Assembly (NCBI RefSeq): GCF_001458415.1
Contig: NZ_CYSD01000037.1
Coordinates: 126,501 to 190,500 of the forward strand
Source of the DNA: Tritonibacter multivorans
Lineage (GTDB): Bacteria > Pseudomonadota > Alphaproteobacteria > Rhodobacterales > Rhodobacteraceae
Direction of reading: 5' to 3'
DNA length: 64,000 nucleotides
The notes below the pieces were generated by a model that was not told the DNA's origin, did no database searches, and saw only the letters and a list, made by a program, of their open reading frames with translations. Numbering within the stretch: position 1 is the stretch's first letter; the number at the start of each line of letters is the position of its first letter. The translations under genes were made by a program, and so were the position numbers. Of this stretch, positions 1 to 9,616 are shown piece after piece.

Positions 1-1322
1 CCAAATTCCGCCTGCGCGACTGGGGCCTGTCCCGTCAGCGGTATTGGGGTTGCCCGATTCCCGTGGTCCACTGCGACGACTGCGGCGTGGTGCCCGAGAA
101 GAAAGAAAACCTGCCGATCGCCCTGCCCTATGACGAAGACGGCAAGCCGATCGACTTTTCCGTGCCCGGAAACCCGCTGGACCGTCACCCGTCCTGGCGC
201 GACTGTAAATGCCCGAACTGTGGCAAGCCCGCGAAACGCGAAACCGACACGATGGACACCTTTGTCGATTCGTCCTGGTATTTCGCCCGTTTCACCGCAC
301 CGAAGGCCGAGACACCCACCGATCTGGACGCCGCCAAATACTGGATGAACGTCGACCAGTATATCGGCGGTATTGAGCACGCGATTCTGCACCTGCTGTA
401 TTCGCGCTTCTTTGCCCGCGCGATGGAGATCACCGGCCACCTGCCCGAAAAATCCAAAGAGCCGTTTGACGCGCTCTTTACCCAAGGCATGGTGACCCAC
501 GCGATCTTTGAGAACGCAGAGCGCAAGGATGCCAACGGGCGCACGATCTATCACTACCCGGCCGAGGTCGAGGAACGTGATGGTGGCACCTTTGTCAAAG
601 AAACCGGCGAGAAGGTGAATGTGATCCCCTCGGCCAAAATGTCGAAGTCCAAGAACAACGTGGTCGACCCATTGGCGATCATCGACGCCTTTGGCGCCGA
701 CACCGCGCGGTGGTTTGTGCTGTCTGACAGCCCGCCCGAACGGGACGTGGAATGGACCGCATCGGGCGCGGAAGCCGCGCATAAACACCTGTCGCGCGTC
801 TACCGCATTGCGGCTGAAGCTGCTGCTGCAACCGGCGACGGTCAGGGCGATGACGAGCTGCTGCGCGAAACCCACAAGGCGATCCGCGATGTCTCTGCCG
901 GGGTCGAGAGCTTTGGCTTCAACGCTTCCATCGCAAAGCTTTATGGCTTCACCAACACGCTGGCGAAATCCAAAGCGGGCGCGAAGGCCAAACAAGAAGC
1001 CGCCAAAGTTCTGGCGCAGCTGATGTCACCGATGACACCGCACCTGTCCGAGGCGATGTGGGACCTGCTTGGCGGCGAGGGGCTGGTTGCAACCGCGCCC
1101 TGGCCGGTTGCCGACGAATCCCTGCTGGTCGAAGCCAGCGTGACCCTGCCGATCCAGATCAACGGCAAGCGTCGCGGTGAAATCACCGTGCCCAAGGATA
1201 TGGACAAGGCAGAGGTTGAAAAACTCGCCCTTGCACACGAAGCTGTGGTGAAGGCCCTTGATGGGGGCCAACCGAAGAAAGTGATCGTGGTGCCGGGTCG
1301 TATCGTCAATGTCGTTGCTTAA
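1..1322 (+). CDS. leuS: Leucyl-tRNA synthetase, C-terminal half (5' end outside window)
   Basis: Charges tRNA-Leu with leucine in the cytoplasm. The reading frame is open from the first bases (first whole codon at 3), so the gene starts upstream. About 440 of the usual 850-odd residues are present. The fragment opens with the RQRYWG-type segment of the class I catalytic core, passes a Cys-rich stretch (CKCPNCG), and carries the KMSKS signature as AKMSKSKNN near 636-650. The anticodon-binding domain and the small C-terminal domain follow. The end overlaps the lptE start by 14 bases, so it heads a leuS-lptE-holA operon, a common order in Rhodobacterales. Confidence 0.97.
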   Translation, partial: KFRLRDWGLSRQRYWGCPIPVVHCDDCGVVPEKKENLPIALPYDEDGKPIDFSVPGNPLDRHPSWRDCKCPNCGKPAKRETDTMDTFVDSSWYFARFTAPKAETPTDLDAAKYWMNVDQYIGGIEHAILHLLYSRFFARAMEITGHLPEKSKEPFDALFTQGMVTHAIFENAERKDANGRTIYHYPAEVEERDGGTFVKETGEKVNVIPSAKMSKSKNNVVDPLAIIDAFGADTARWFVLSDSPPERDVEWTASGAEAAHKHLSRVYRIAAEAAAATGDGQGDDELLRETHKAIRDVSAGVESFGFNASIAKLYGFTNTLAKSKAGAKAKQEAAKVLAQLMSPMTPHLSEAMWDLLGGEGLVATAPWPVADESLLVEASVTLPIQINGKRRGEITVPKDMDKAEVEKLALAHEAVVKALDGGQPKKVIVVPGRIVNVVA

Positions 1323-1830
1323 CCGCCGAAATATTCTGACAACTGGGGGGGCGCTGCTGGCCAGCGCCTCTCTGACCGCATGCGGGTTTTCGCCCGTTTA
1401 TGCCCCCGGTGGCACTGGTGATCGCCTGCAGGGGCGCATTGCCTTTCAGGCCCCGGAAACCATCAACGCACCGCGTGACGAGGATGCGTATTACCTGATC
1501 CGCAATCTTGAAACACGCATGGGCCGCAGCACCGATGCGGACTATGATCTGACGGTTTCGCTGGATACGCGCGAAGAAGGCCAGGCCATCACTGCGGATC
1601 GCGAAATCACCCGCTATTCGCTTATCGGGCAGGCGCGCTATGCGCTGTTGCGGCGTTCGGACGGTCTGGTTGTGACCAGTGGCCGGGTCGAAAGCTTCTC
1701 GGGCTATTCGGCCTCAGGCTCAACGATCCAGACCTTGTCGAGCGAAAACGATGCGCATGAACGTCTGATGCAGATCCTTGCAGATCAGATCGTTGCCAAA
1801 CTGCTTGCGACGGATCTTGGCACCTCATGA
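1309..1830 (+). CDS. lptE: LPS-assembly lipoprotein LptE
   Basis: Outer-membrane lipoprotein that plugs the LptD barrel during lipopolysaccharide insertion. The 173-residue product has a lipoprotein signal: charged RR, a hydrophobic run, and the lipobox LTAC with Cys25 as the lipidation site, followed by GFSPVY, which is typical of alphaproteobacterial LptE. The rest is a small alpha/beta domain with no catalytic residues. It starts inside the leuS 3' end and its stop overlaps the holA start as ATGA, so it is translationally coupled on both sides. Family assignment rests on the lipobox, size and the leuS-lptE-holA order. Confidence 0.9.
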   Translation: MSLLNRRNILTTGGALLASASLTACGFSPVYAPGGTGDRLQGRIAFQAPETINAPRDEDAYYLIRNLETRMGRSTDADYDLTVSLDTREEGQAITADREITRYSLIGQARYALLRRSDGLVVTSGRVESFSGYSASGSTIQTLSSENDAHERLMQILADQIVAKLLATDLGTS

Positions 1831-2855
1831 AGCTGAGCCCGCGCGACGCTGATGGCTATTTCGCCAAACCAGACCCCGGCAAAACCGGGGTTTTGATCTA
1901 TGGCGGCGATGCCATGCGGGTGTCGCTCAAGCGCCAGCAGCTTTTGGCTGCCTTGCTTGGCCCCACCGCCGAAGAGGAAATGCGCCTTGCCCGGATGCCC
2001 GGCGCGGACCTGCGCAAGGATCCGGCCCAGCTGTTGGATGCCGTCAAAGCAGTCGGGTTCTTTCCCGGCGCACGCGCGGTCTTTGTAGAAGATGCCACCG
2101 ACACTGCGACCCCTGCGATTCTTGCCGCGTTGCAGGACTGGCAGCCGGGCGATGCGCAGATCGTCATTACGGCGGGGCAGCTCAAGGCCAGCTCAAAACT
2201 GCGCAAGGCGTTTGAGGGCCACACCAACGCCTATGCCGTGGGTATCTATGACGATCCACCTTCACGGCAGGAAATCGAACGGATCCTTGGCGAAAACGGC
2301 CTCCAGAACGTGCCCGGTGACAGCATGTCGTCGCTGGTCGACATCGCCAATGACATTGGCCCCGGTGACTTTTCCCGCATGGTTGAAAAGCTGGCCCTGT
2401 ACAAACGCGGTGATGCCACCCCGCTGAGCCTGGATGATATCGACGCGGTTGCACCGCAATCAACCGAGGCCGCGCTGGATGATCTGCTGAATGTTGTTGC
2501 CGAAGGCCGCACGCAGGAAATCGGCCCGATTCTGCGCCGCCTGCAAAGCCAGGGCACGCAGGCCGTCACGCTGTGTATTGGTGCGACCCGCCATTTCCGG
2601 CAGTTGTACACCGTTGCAGCGGCGCCCGGTGGGGCCTCGCAAGGGATTGCTGCGCTGCGGCCGCCGCTTTATGGCAAACGGCGGGACCGGGTGTTGCGTC
2701 AGGCGCAGAACTGGGGGGCGCAGAAACTGCAATCTGCCCTAACCCTGCTGACCGACACAGATTTGCAACTGCGGTCCGCTGGTCAAAGCGCCCCCGCACT
2801 GGCCTTGACTGAACGGGCGCTTATTCGCCTCGCCATGCTGGCACGGTCGCGATAG
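1827..2855 (+). CDS. holA: DNA polymerase III delta subunit
   Basis: Clamp-loader subunit that opens the beta clamp during replication. The 342-residue protein has the length of HolA. It has the N-terminal AAA-like domain (start [27 protein letters not shown], in which the Walker site is degenerate as in the family), a middle helical domain, and a C-terminal collar domain. The start is fixed by the ATGA overlap with lptE. It is the last gene of the leuS-lptE-holA operon. No obvious hairpin terminator follows before the next gene. Confidence 0.93.
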   Translation: MKLSPRDADGYFAKPDPGKTGVLIYGGDAMRVSLKRQQLLAALLGPTAEEEMRLARMPGADLRKDPAQLLDAVKAVGFFPGARAVFVEDATDTATPAILAALQDWQPGDAQIVITAGQLKASSKLRKAFEGHTNAYAVGIYDDPPSRQEIERILGENGLQNVPGDSMSSLVDIANDIGPGDFSRMVEKLALYKRGDATPLSLDDIDAVAPQSTEAALDDLLNVVAEGRTQEIGPILRRLQSQGTQAVTLCIGATRHFRQLYTVAAAPGGASQGIAALRPPLYGKRRDRVLRQAQNWGAQKLQSALTLLTDTDLQLRSAGQSAPALALTERALIRLAMLARSR

Positions 2856-2915
2856 ACGCTTGATCCTCACGCTTCTGCTGCCCATCTTGGCAAGTCAGAG
2901 AGGGAGATTTCAGAT

Positions 2916-3506
2916 ATGTATACCGTAATCGGATTGCCAATGACCCGAACCCTGCGCGTGCTTTGGGCGCTGGAGGAGATGGGACAAGATTTTGAGGTCA
3001 AACCCTTCCTGCCCGGCAGTGATGAGGTCCGAGAGATCAGCCCCTTGGGCAAAGTTCCCGTTCTGATCGATGGCGATCTTGTGCTGCCCGATTCCATGGC
3101 GATCCTGTGCCATCTGGGCGACAAACATGGTCAGATCCTCGGTGCCCCCGGCACGCCCGAGCGCGCGCTGCAAAACGCCATGTGTATGCGGTTGATGGAT
3201 GAGCTGGACGCGCTTTTGTGGACCAACTCGCGCCACAAGTTCATCCTGCCGAAAGACCAGCGCGTGCCAGATATCAGCCCGGCCATCGAATGGGAACTGA
3301 ACCGCAATGTTGACCGGCTGTTTTCTCAGGTCGACACGCCCTTTCTGACGGGCGACAGCTTTTCCGTGGCGGATATCATCTTTACCCACTGCGTGGGCTG
3401 GGCGAAAAACGTCAATATCCCGATTGCGAACCGAGCCGCACTGGACCATGCAAAAGCCATGCGCGCCCGTCCCGCGTTTCAGCGTGTTGTAGAGCTCGCC
3501 AAATAG
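2916..3506 (+). CDS. Glutathione S-transferase family protein
   Basis: Thioredoxin-fold GST of 196 residues. The N-terminal domain reads MYTVIGLPMTRTLRVLWALEE, with the SPLGKVPVL cis-Pro motif near residue 45 and DSMAI at the glutathione-binding site. The helical C-terminal domain contains FLTGDSFSVADI, a standard GST landmark. A strong ribosome site (AGAGGGAG) precedes the ATG. The substrate cannot be read from sequence; detoxification or a structural role are both possible. It converges on the flavoprotein gene, overlapping its 3' end by 28 bases. It is one of three GST paralogues in this window. Confidence 0.88.
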   Translation: MYTVIGLPMTRTLRVLWALEEMGQDFEVKPFLPGSDEVREISPLGKVPVLIDGDLVLPDSMAILCHLGDKHGQILGAPGTPERALQNAMCMRLMDELDALLWTNSRHKFILPKDQRVPDISPAIEWELNRNVDRLFSQVDTPFLTGDSFSVADIIFTHCVGWAKNVNIPIANRAALDHAKAMRARPAFQRVVELAK

Positions 3507-4693
3507 TCAGCGGCGGCACGTCCCGCCCAGCGCCCTGTGGCAAAACACGCCGTCAGGAGGTAGCCCCCGGTGGGCGCCTCCCAATCCAGCATCTCGCCTG
3601 CGCAAAAGACACCGGGCATGGCGTTTAGCATCAACCCAGCGTCCAGCGCGTCCTGTGTGACGCCACCCGCGGTTGAGATCGCTTCGTCCATTGGACGCAA
3701 ACTCAGATCCTTGATCGGCAAGGCTTTGATCAGCGCGGGCCATTCGGACAGAGGCTTTGGCGCCCCGCCTGCAGTCATCTCATTGAACAGCGCCACCTTC
3801 GCGGGCGGCAGCCGCAGCGTTTTTTTCAGAAACTGGGACAGACGCGCCTTTTTAGGGTCTTTCGGCAGCCGCTTTTGCAGCGCGTCCTGCGTCAGGTCAG
3901 GCATCAGGTCAACGGACAGTCCGCAGCCATTTCGCAAGGCAGGCGTCAGCGCATAGAGCCCACCCCCTTCCAGCCCACGCTGGGAAACAATGGCTTCCCC
4001 CCGGCTGGTCAGTTCCCCAGCCTGCCACCGCACGGATTTCAAAGCTGCGCCAAAATGAGGTTGCATATGGGTGCTCCACGGCACGGACAGCGCGGCATTT
4101 GAGGGGGCAAAAGGCGCAAGCGGCACGTCGCGGGCCGCCAGAACATCTGCCCAGACCCCGTCAGAACCCAACCGTGCCCAGCTTGCCCCGCCCAACGCCA
4201 GAACCGTGCAGGCTGCCCGAATGTGACAAAGCCCCTCTGGCGATTGAAAGCACAGGGCGTCCCCTTCCCAACCAGTCCACCGCCAGCGGGTGCGACGGGT
4301 CACGCCAAGGCTCTCCAGCTCTGCCAACCACGACCGCAGCAGGGGCGATCCTTTCATGACTTCCGGAAACACCCGACCGGTGGAGCCGGCAAACAGCGGC
4401 TGCCCAAGAGCGCGTGCCCAGTCCTGCACAGCTGCCGCGTCAAATTCTTCTATCATCGGGCGCAGCCAATCGGCAGCTGATCCGTAGTGGCGCAAAAGGG
4501 TTTCAAAGGGTTCGTCTTTGGTAAGGTTCAGCCCGGATTTACCCGCCATCAGAAACTTGCGTGCAAGCGAGGGTTTGGCCTCGGCCACCAGCACCCGGTG
4601 ACCCGCGCGGGCAAGCTCTCCGGCGGCCATCAACCCAGCCGGACCACCGCCGATCACCACGGCGTCCCATTGTTCGATTTCCGACTTTGACAT
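3479..4693 (-). CDS. NAD(P)/FAD-dependent oxidoreductase, PP_4765/HI0933-like flavoprotein
   Basis: Predicted two-dinucleotide-fold flavoprotein of 404 residues. It opens with a FAD Rossmann motif (VVIGGGPAGLMAAGELARAG) and then FLMAGKSGLNLT, the signature of the HI0933/BaiN-like group. The C-terminus carries the second FAD contact (GVFCAGEMLDWEAPTGGY). The physiological reaction is unknown. I chose the ATG at 4693 (MSKSEIEQW) over an upstream start at 4723, because AAGAGGG sits at proper spacing before it. The gene is divergent from the HNH-like gene, with a 64-base gap. The 3' end overlaps the neighbouring GST tail to tail. Confidence 0.87.
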   Translation of the reverse strand: MSKSEIEQWDAVVIGGGPAGLMAAGELARAGHRVLVAEAKPSLARKFLMAGKSGLNLTKDEPFETLLRHYGSAADWLRPMIEEFDAAAVQDWARALGQPLFAGSTGRVFPEVMKGSPLLRSWLAELESLGVTRRTRWRWTGWEGDALCFQSPEGLCHIRAACTVLALGGASWARLGSDGVWADVLAARDVPLAPFAPSNAALSVPWSTHMQPHFGAALKSVRWQAGELTSRGEAIVSQRGLEGGGLYALTPALRNGCGLSVDLMPDLTQDALQKRLPKDPKKARLSQFLKKTLRLPPAKVALFNEMTAGGAPKPLSEWPALIKALPIKDLSLRPMDEAISTAGGVTQDALDAGLMLNAMPGVFCAGEMLDWEAPTGGYLLTACFATGRWAGRAAADYLASSTTR

Positions 4694-4757
4694 GAAACCC
4701 TCTTGCCTGCTTGCGCCTTGCACCCATCATAGACGGGTTCACAGTTCAAGGCCTGCA

Positions 4758-5054
4758 ATGTCCGACGATCCGATTTGCCCCCTGTGCGGACGCCCGATCC
4801 CGCCGGGTGTACCCCAGAGCCTGCACCACCTGATTCCCAAGCTGAAAGGCGGCAAGGGCGGGCCAACGGTGCTGCTGCATGACATCTGCCATCGGGAAAT
4901 CCACGCCAGCCTGACAGAGGCCGAACTGGCGCGTGAGTTCAACACAGTTGCAGCCCTGCGCCAACACCCGCGCCTTGCCAAGTTTTTTGCATGGGTTGCC
5001 AAACGCCCACCCAGCTTTCGCTCGCGGGTGCCGGGCAAACGCCGCCCTCGTTAG
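4758..5054 (+). CDS. Small HNH-nuclease-like protein
   Basis: 98-residue protein with a CPLCG zinc-knuckle at residues 6-10, then LHHLIPKLKGG, and LLHDICHREIH near residue 45. This is the Cys/His arrangement of an HNH or treble-clef fold (CxxC, HH, CxxxxH). The C-terminus is very basic (RSRVPGKRRPR). The ATG at 4758 is preferred because the family core begins right after it; an in-frame start at 4692 would overlap the divergent gene. Whether it cuts nucleic acid is not shown. A stand-alone HNH of this size with no methylase or phage neighbours is probably housekeeping. Confidence 0.75.
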   Translation: MSDDPICPLCGRPIPPGVPQSLHHLIPKLKGGKGGPTVLLHDICHREIHASLTEAELAREFNTVAALRQHPRLAKFFAWVAKRPPSFRSRVPGKRRPR

Positions 5055-5057
5055 CCG

Positions 5058-5675
5058 TCACAGACCATCGCAGGCCGCAAGTATGCGCGCCGCCAGATCT
5101 GGATCCGCGCCCAGCGCGGGTTCTGCCAGCGTCTCGGCCTCGCGCAGCAATGCGTCAGGTTCCACGATCCGGTCGATCAACCCAAAATCATAAGCCTCTT
5201 GCGCGGTCAGCTTTTGCCCCGCCGCCAGCACCATTTTGGTCCGGGCAGGGCCGATCAGGGCCCGCATCCGCACCACGTCCGAAGGCTGCGGCATATAGCC
5301 AAGGCGCATAACCGGGTAGAACACTTTGGCCGTGGGCACCGCGATCCGCAAATCACAGGCCAAGGCCATGCCATTCGCTCCGCCCGCCAGCGTCCCATTC
5401 AGCGCGGCGATCTTGAGACAGGGCAAGGCCGCAAGAGCGGACGACAGGTCTTCCCACAAGGGTGAGGTCGCCAGCCCCGCGCGTGCTTCGTCCAGATCGG
5501 CACCGGCGCTAAAGACCTTGCCCACGCCCGTTACAATCAATGCCCGCGCCGCAGAGGCCTGCCGAACGGCCGCGATCAATTGACCCAGCATATCGGCGGT
5601 TAAGGCATTGGCTTTGTCCGGCCGGTTCAGACGCAGCGTCCAAAGCCCGTCCTTGCGTGCCTCGACTTCGATCAT
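5058..5675 (-). CDS. Enoyl-CoA hydratase/isomerase family protein
   Basis: Crotonase-fold protein of 205 residues, shorter than the usual 255-270, with a compact C-terminus. Oxyanion-hole segments are visible: FSAGADLDEA near residue 55 and GGANGMALACDLRIA near 100. Likely acts on an acyl-CoA, but the substrate is not readable. The start overlaps the stop of the upstream SDR gene by four bases (ATGA), so the two form a coupled pair. A fatty-acyl or small-acid CoA pathway is plausible. The short C-terminus may affect trimer assembly. Confidence 0.85.
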   Translation of the reverse strand: MIEVEARKDGLWTLRLNRPDKANALTADMLGQLIAAVRQASAARALIVTGVGKVFSAGADLDEARAGLATSPLWEDLSSALAALPCLKIAALNGTLAGGANGMALACDLRIAVPTAKVFYPVMRLGYMPQPSDVVRMRALIGPARTKMVLAAGQKLTAQEAYDFGLIDRIVEPDALLREAETLAEPALGADPDLAARILAACDGL

Positions 5676-6418
5676 ATCAGCCCGACCCGGCGGCGGACGG
5701 TTTCGTCCCGCAACGACACCTCGGCCCCCAGATACTCATCCGCATCTGCGCTGCACATCCACAGCAAGGTCTGCGCCGGCCATTCGGGCGGGATGTGGTC
5801 TTCCCAATCCAGCTGGCTGACCGCGTTGATACCGCTGGCCTTGATCTCGCGCTGCATTTGGGTCGCGACGGTACCCGGCGACAGGCTCATGACACGCAAG
5901 CCGTTTTCCCGCTCTTCCAGATCCAATGCCCGCATCAGCATCAGGCTGCCCGCCTTTGAGCTGCAATAGGCGCTCCATCCTTCCAGCGGGCGCTGCGCCG
6001 CCCCCGAACCGATAGAGATCACCGTGCCACCCTGTTTGTCCATCATCGGCACACCGGCCCGCATAATGTTGAAGACGCCGGAAATATTCACCTGAATCAG
6101 TTGCGCCCAATCCGCCGGGTCGGCTTCGATCAGGCGCGCGATCGGGTCGATCATGCCTGCATTCGCGATCAGGATATCCAACCCGCCAAAATGCGATTTG
6201 GCTTTCATCAGCGCAGCTTCGACAGCTGCATAGTCGGCAACATCACAGGAAAGAGCGAGCGCACGCGTGCCAATTTCTGCGGCCAGCGCCTCTAGCGGCG
6301 CGGCACTGCGCGCCAACAGGGCCACATTGGCACCCGCATCGGCAAAAACCCGCGCAGCAGAAGCGCCAATACCCCGGCTTGCGCCCGTGACGACGACGGT
6401 CTTACCGCTCAAATCCAT
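5672..6418 (-). CDS. Short-chain dehydrogenase/reductase
   Basis: Classical SDR of 248 residues using NAD(P)H. It shows the cofactor motif TGASRGIG near residue 12, NAG near 88, the catalytic Ser in ISIGSGA, and the catalytic pair in YCSSK near 155. Its substrate is unknown. It is the first gene of a two-gene minus-strand unit with the crotonase-family gene, which suggests a shared oxidation/hydration route on an acyl or hydroxyacyl compound. The 164-base gap to the divergent DUF2125 gene must hold both promoters. Confidence 0.9.
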   Translation of the reverse strand: MDLSGKTVVVTGASRGIGASAARVFADAGANVALLARSAAPLEALAAEIGTRALALSCDVADYAAVEAALMKAKSHFGGLDILIANAGMIDPIARLIEADPADWAQLIQVNISGVFNIMRAGVPMMDKQGGTVISIGSGAAQRPLEGWSAYCSSKAGSLMLMRALDLEERENGLRVMSLSPGTVATQMQREIKASGINAVSQLDWEDHIPPEWPAQTLLWMCSADADEYLGAEVSLRDETVRRRVGLI

Positions 6419-6582
6419 AGGAAAACTCCCTTATTGTTCTGCATCCAGTGTTAAACTGCCGCCACAGCGCGGGTCCAGCCTGCCTTACAGGCTTGTGAGG
6501 ACAATCCTGCGTTCTGACACCTTGACGCGGCGGGGGACACAAGGGACTCTGCCCGCAATTTGGATATGAGAGAGGTTCACCA

Positions 6583-8136
6583 ATGTCCGTTTTCTTCCCC
6601 CGCGGTCTTGGCCTGGTTTCGGGTGCAATTTCACCCCTTTTGCTTGTCGCCCATGCGGCCCACGCCGATGTATCGGCGCAAGATGTCTGGGCGGACTGGA
6701 AGTCCTATATGGTGGCCTCGGGCTACGAGATCACCGCAAATGAGAGCCTCGCGGCAGGCATCCTGACCATCACCGACTTCGAAGCCAAAATGACCCTTCC
6801 GGAAACCGAAGGCTTCGCAATGAGCATGGTCCTGGGCGATATGCGCTTTGAGGAGATGGGCGACGGCACCGTGAACATTCAGCTGCCCGCGGATTTCCCA
6901 ATGGACATCGCGATTTCTGAAGAAGGCGAAGGCGGCGTTTCGTTGAAGGTGGCTTATACACACGACGGCGCACCAATTGTCGTGTCTGGCGACCCCGAAG
7001 CAATGGTCTATGATTATTCCACCGACAAAGCGACCTTTGCGCTGTCGGATTTGCAGATCGAAGACGCCAAGGATGAGGTGACCTTCAACGCGTTTGAAAT
7101 CACCTTCAATGATCTGGAAAGCCGCACCACGCAGACCAAGGACGGCGACAACCGGTCCTATGATCAGTCGTTCACGTCAGAGTCTGTCACCTATACCGTA
7201 GATGTTGTGGTTCCCGAGGATGAAGGGTCGTTCAAGATGTCGGGCGACATGGCCGATTTCGCGATGACCAGCGATTCTGTCCTGCCGATGCAGTACCTCG
7301 GCAATGCCGCTGGTGATTTCTCTGCAGCTCTCAACAATGGCATGGCCTATCGCCTCGACGCCAACTACGGCGCCAATACGTCGAACCTGTCGGTCGAAGC
7401 GAAAGACGGCAGCTTTGTTGCACAGGGTGAAGGGGCCTCCGGCCTGATGAACCTTGAGATGACCGAAAAAGGTCTGAACTACCGCGCATCGACTATGGAT
7501 ATGACCAACTCTGTCATGGGCAGCGACATTCCTTTCCCGATGACCCTGAGCATCGCAGAAGCGGCGATGAACCTCGCGATGCCGCTGCTTAAATCCGACG
7601 ACGAGCAGGACTTTGCCTTTGGTCTGAGCCTGCGCGATTTTCAGGTCCCGGACCTGCTGTGGGGCATGGTGGATCCGACCGGCCAGCTGCCGCATGATCC
7701 GGCGACCTTTGTTCTGGATCTGACTGGCAAAGCCAAACTGTTGTTCAACTTCGACGATGAAGAGGAAATGGCGGCCCTTGAAAAAGGGGAACTGACACCG
7801 GGCGAGCTGAACGCCATCACCGTGAATGAACTGCGTCTGTCTGCGGTTGGTGCCGAAGTCAGCGGCACCGGCGATTTCACCTTCAACAACGACGACTTGC
7901 AGACCTTTGACGGCCTCCCCGCCCCCAATGGCGAAGCGAACTTCAAAATCGTCGGCGCAAACACCCTGATCGACAAGCTGATCGCCATGGGTCTGGTACA
8001 AGAAAGCGATGCGCTTGGTGCCCGTATGATGATGGGCCTCTTCACCACTCCGGCTGAAGGCGAAGACACGCTGACCTCGCGCATTCAGGTGGAAGAAGAC
8101 GGCAAGGTTCTTGCCAACGGCCAGCGCCTGCGCTGA
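6583..8136 (+). CDS. DUF2125 domain protein, exported
   Basis: 517-residue acidic protein with an N-terminal signal peptide (hydrophobic run, then AAHADVSAQD). The rest is a repetitive beta-rich sequence with alternating short strands, matching the DUF2125 family found mainly in Rhodobacterales. No enzymatic motif is visible. It probably sits in the periplasm or at the outer membrane; its role is unknown. GAGAGG precedes the ATG. A strong rho-independent terminator follows 22 bases after the stop, so this is a single-gene transcript. Met and Glu/Asp content is notably high. Confidence 0.85.
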   Translation: MSVFFPRGLGLVSGAISPLLLVAHAAHADVSAQDVWADWKSYMVASGYEITANESLAAGILTITDFEAKMTLPETEGFAMSMVLGDMRFEEMGDGTVNIQLPADFPMDIAISEEGEGGVSLKVAYTHDGAPIVVSGDPEAMVYDYSTDKATFALSDLQIEDAKDEVTFNAFEITFNDLESRTTQTKDGDNRSYDQSFTSESVTYTVDVVVPEDEGSFKMSGDMADFAMTSDSVLPMQYLGNAAGDFSAALNNGMAYRLDANYGANTSNLSVEAKDGSFVAQGEGASGLMNLEMTEKGLNYRASTMDMTNSVMGSDIPFPMTLSIAEAAMNLAMPLLKSDDEQDFAFGLSLRDFQVPDLLWGMVDPTGQLPHDPATFVLDLTGKAKLLFNFDDEEEMAALEKGELTPGELNAITVNELRLSAVGAEVSGTGDFTFNNDDLQTFDGLPAPNGEANFKIVGANTLIDKLIAMGLVQESDALGARMMMGLFTTPAEGEDTLTSRIQVEEDGKVLANGQRLR

Positions 8137-8158
8137 CCCTTTTCGCCTGCGAAACCAG

Positions 8159-8190
8159 AGCCGCCCGACGCCGGGCGGCTCTTTTTGTTT
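8159..8190 (+). terminator. Rho-independent terminator after the DUF2125 gene
   Basis: Perfect 9-base-pair stem AGCCGCCCG/CGGGCGGCT with a 4-base loop, followed by CTTTTTGTTTT. Confidence 0.93.
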
Positions 8191-8269
8191 TACCATTCGC
8201 CACAGGGGCCTTGCAGCCTGCACCGGCTCTGGCTAGCTCTGGAACAGAAGAGAAAAAACGAAGGTGCCC

Positions 8270-9616
8270 ATGACCCAGTCTCCTGAACAGCTCTGCCAAG
8301 CCCTGATCGATGCTGCCCGCAAAGCCGGCGCTGATGCCGCCGATGCGATGGCGGCCGAAGGGTCGTCCCTGTCGATCGAAGTGCGAGAAGGCAAGCTGGA
8401 ACATGCGGAACGATCCGAAGGTGTGGATCTGGGCATTCGGGTGTTTGTCGGCCAGCGTCAGGCGCAGGTGTCTTCGTCTGATACACGTCCCGATACCCTG
8501 GCCGCGATGGCAGAACGCGCGGTCGCCATGGCAAAAGAAGCCCCTGAAGACCCCTATGCCGGTCTCGCGGATCCAGCCCAGCTGGCGCAGTCCTGGGATC
8601 TTGATGCACTGGAGCTTTGTGACTCTGCGGCGGAACCAGCCCCGGATGCGCTGCAAGCAGATGCGATTGCCGCAGAGGCCGCCTGTGCCGCCGTGGATGG
8701 CATCACACAAGTTCAGTCTGCGGCCGCAGGCTATGGCCGCCACCTTGTACATCTGGCGACCTCTACCGGGTTTTCCGGCGGCTATGCCCGCACCGCGCGT
8801 TCGCTGTCCTGTGTGGGCATTGCAGGCACCGGCACCGGCATGGAGCGCGACCACGATGGCGATTCCCGCACCTTTCAGTCTGACCTGCGCAGCGCCGAGG
8901 AAATTGGCCGCACCGCCGGTGAGCGGGCGATCGAACGCCTGAATGCCCGCCGCCCGGCAACCGGGGCTTATCCGGTGCTGTTTGATGAACGCATTTCCTC
9001 TTCGCTGATCGGCCATCTGCTAAGCGCCTCTAATGGCGCGGCCATTGCACGCGGGTCGTCCTGGCTGAAGGACAGCCTTGGTGCGCAGGTTCTGCCGACC
9101 GGTCTGAACGTGACCGAGGACCCTTTCCGCCCGCGTATTTCAGGGTCGCGGCCATTTGACGGCGAAGGTCTGGCGACGCGCCGCCGCGACATCATCAAGG
9201 ATGGGGTGCTGACGGGCTGGACGCTTGATCTGGCCTCTGCCCGCAAGCTGGGTCTGGAAAGCACAGCCAACGCCGCCCGTGGCATTGGGTCTGTGCCTTC
9301 GCCTGCGAACTGGAACATTGAGCTGACCCAAGGCAGCGCCAGCCGCGAAGATCTGATCCGTGATATGGGCACCGGCCTGTTGGTGACCTCGATGATCGGG
9401 TCAACCATCAACCCCAACACCGGCGACTATTCCCGTGGGGCGTCTGGATTCTGGGTGGAAAACGGCGAGATTGTTTACCCGGTCAATGAGGTGACAATCG
9501 CAGGCAATCTGCTGGATATGCTCAAGGCGATTGTGCCCGCAAATGATGCGCGCACCCATCTGTCGCGCATTGTACCGTCGCTGCTGGTTGAAGGGATGAC
9601 CCTTGCCGGCAACTGA
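8270..9616 (+). CDS. pmbA: PmbA/TldE-type metallopeptidase-family protein
   Basis: Member of the TldD/PmbA family (448 residues). PmbA (TldE) partners TldD, which carries the HExxxH zinc site; no HExxxH is present here, consistent with the PmbA subunit. The C-terminal half has the family's conserved run DPFRPRISGSRPFDGEG and the GSTINPNTGDYSRGASGFWVENG segment. In other bacteria the pair processes peptides such as microcin B17 or CcdA. I use the ATG at 8270, six bases downstream of a possible GTG, since AAGG lies five bases before it. Its end overlaps the next gene. Confidence 0.92.
   Translation: MTQSPEQLCQALIDAARKAGADAADAMAAEGSSLSIEVREGKLEHAERSEGVDLGIRVFVGQRQAQVSSSDTRPDTLAAMAERAVAMAKEAPEDPYAGLADPAQLAQSWDLDALELCDSAAEPAPDALQADAIAAEAACAAVDGITQVQSAAAGYGRHLVHLATSTGFSGGYARTARSLSCVGIAGTGTGMERDHDGDSRTFQSDLRSAEEIGRTAGERAIERLNARRPATGAYPVLFDERISSSLIGHLLSASNGAAIARGSSWLKDSLGAQVLPTGLNVTEDPFRPRISGSRPFDGEGLATRRRDIIKDGVLTGWTLDLASARKLGLESTANAARGIGSVPSPANWNIELTQGSASREDLIRDMGTGLLVTSMIGSTINPNTGDYSRGASGFWVENGEIVYPVNEVTIAGNLLDMLKAIVPANDARTHLSRIVPSLLVEGMTLAGN

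Noticed and set aside
7177-8223. A 348-codon minus-strand frame opposite the DUF2125 gene
   Set aside because: Shadow of a real gene; no ribosome site, and residue use (His, Gln, Arg) is typical of antisense reading in GC-rich DNA.
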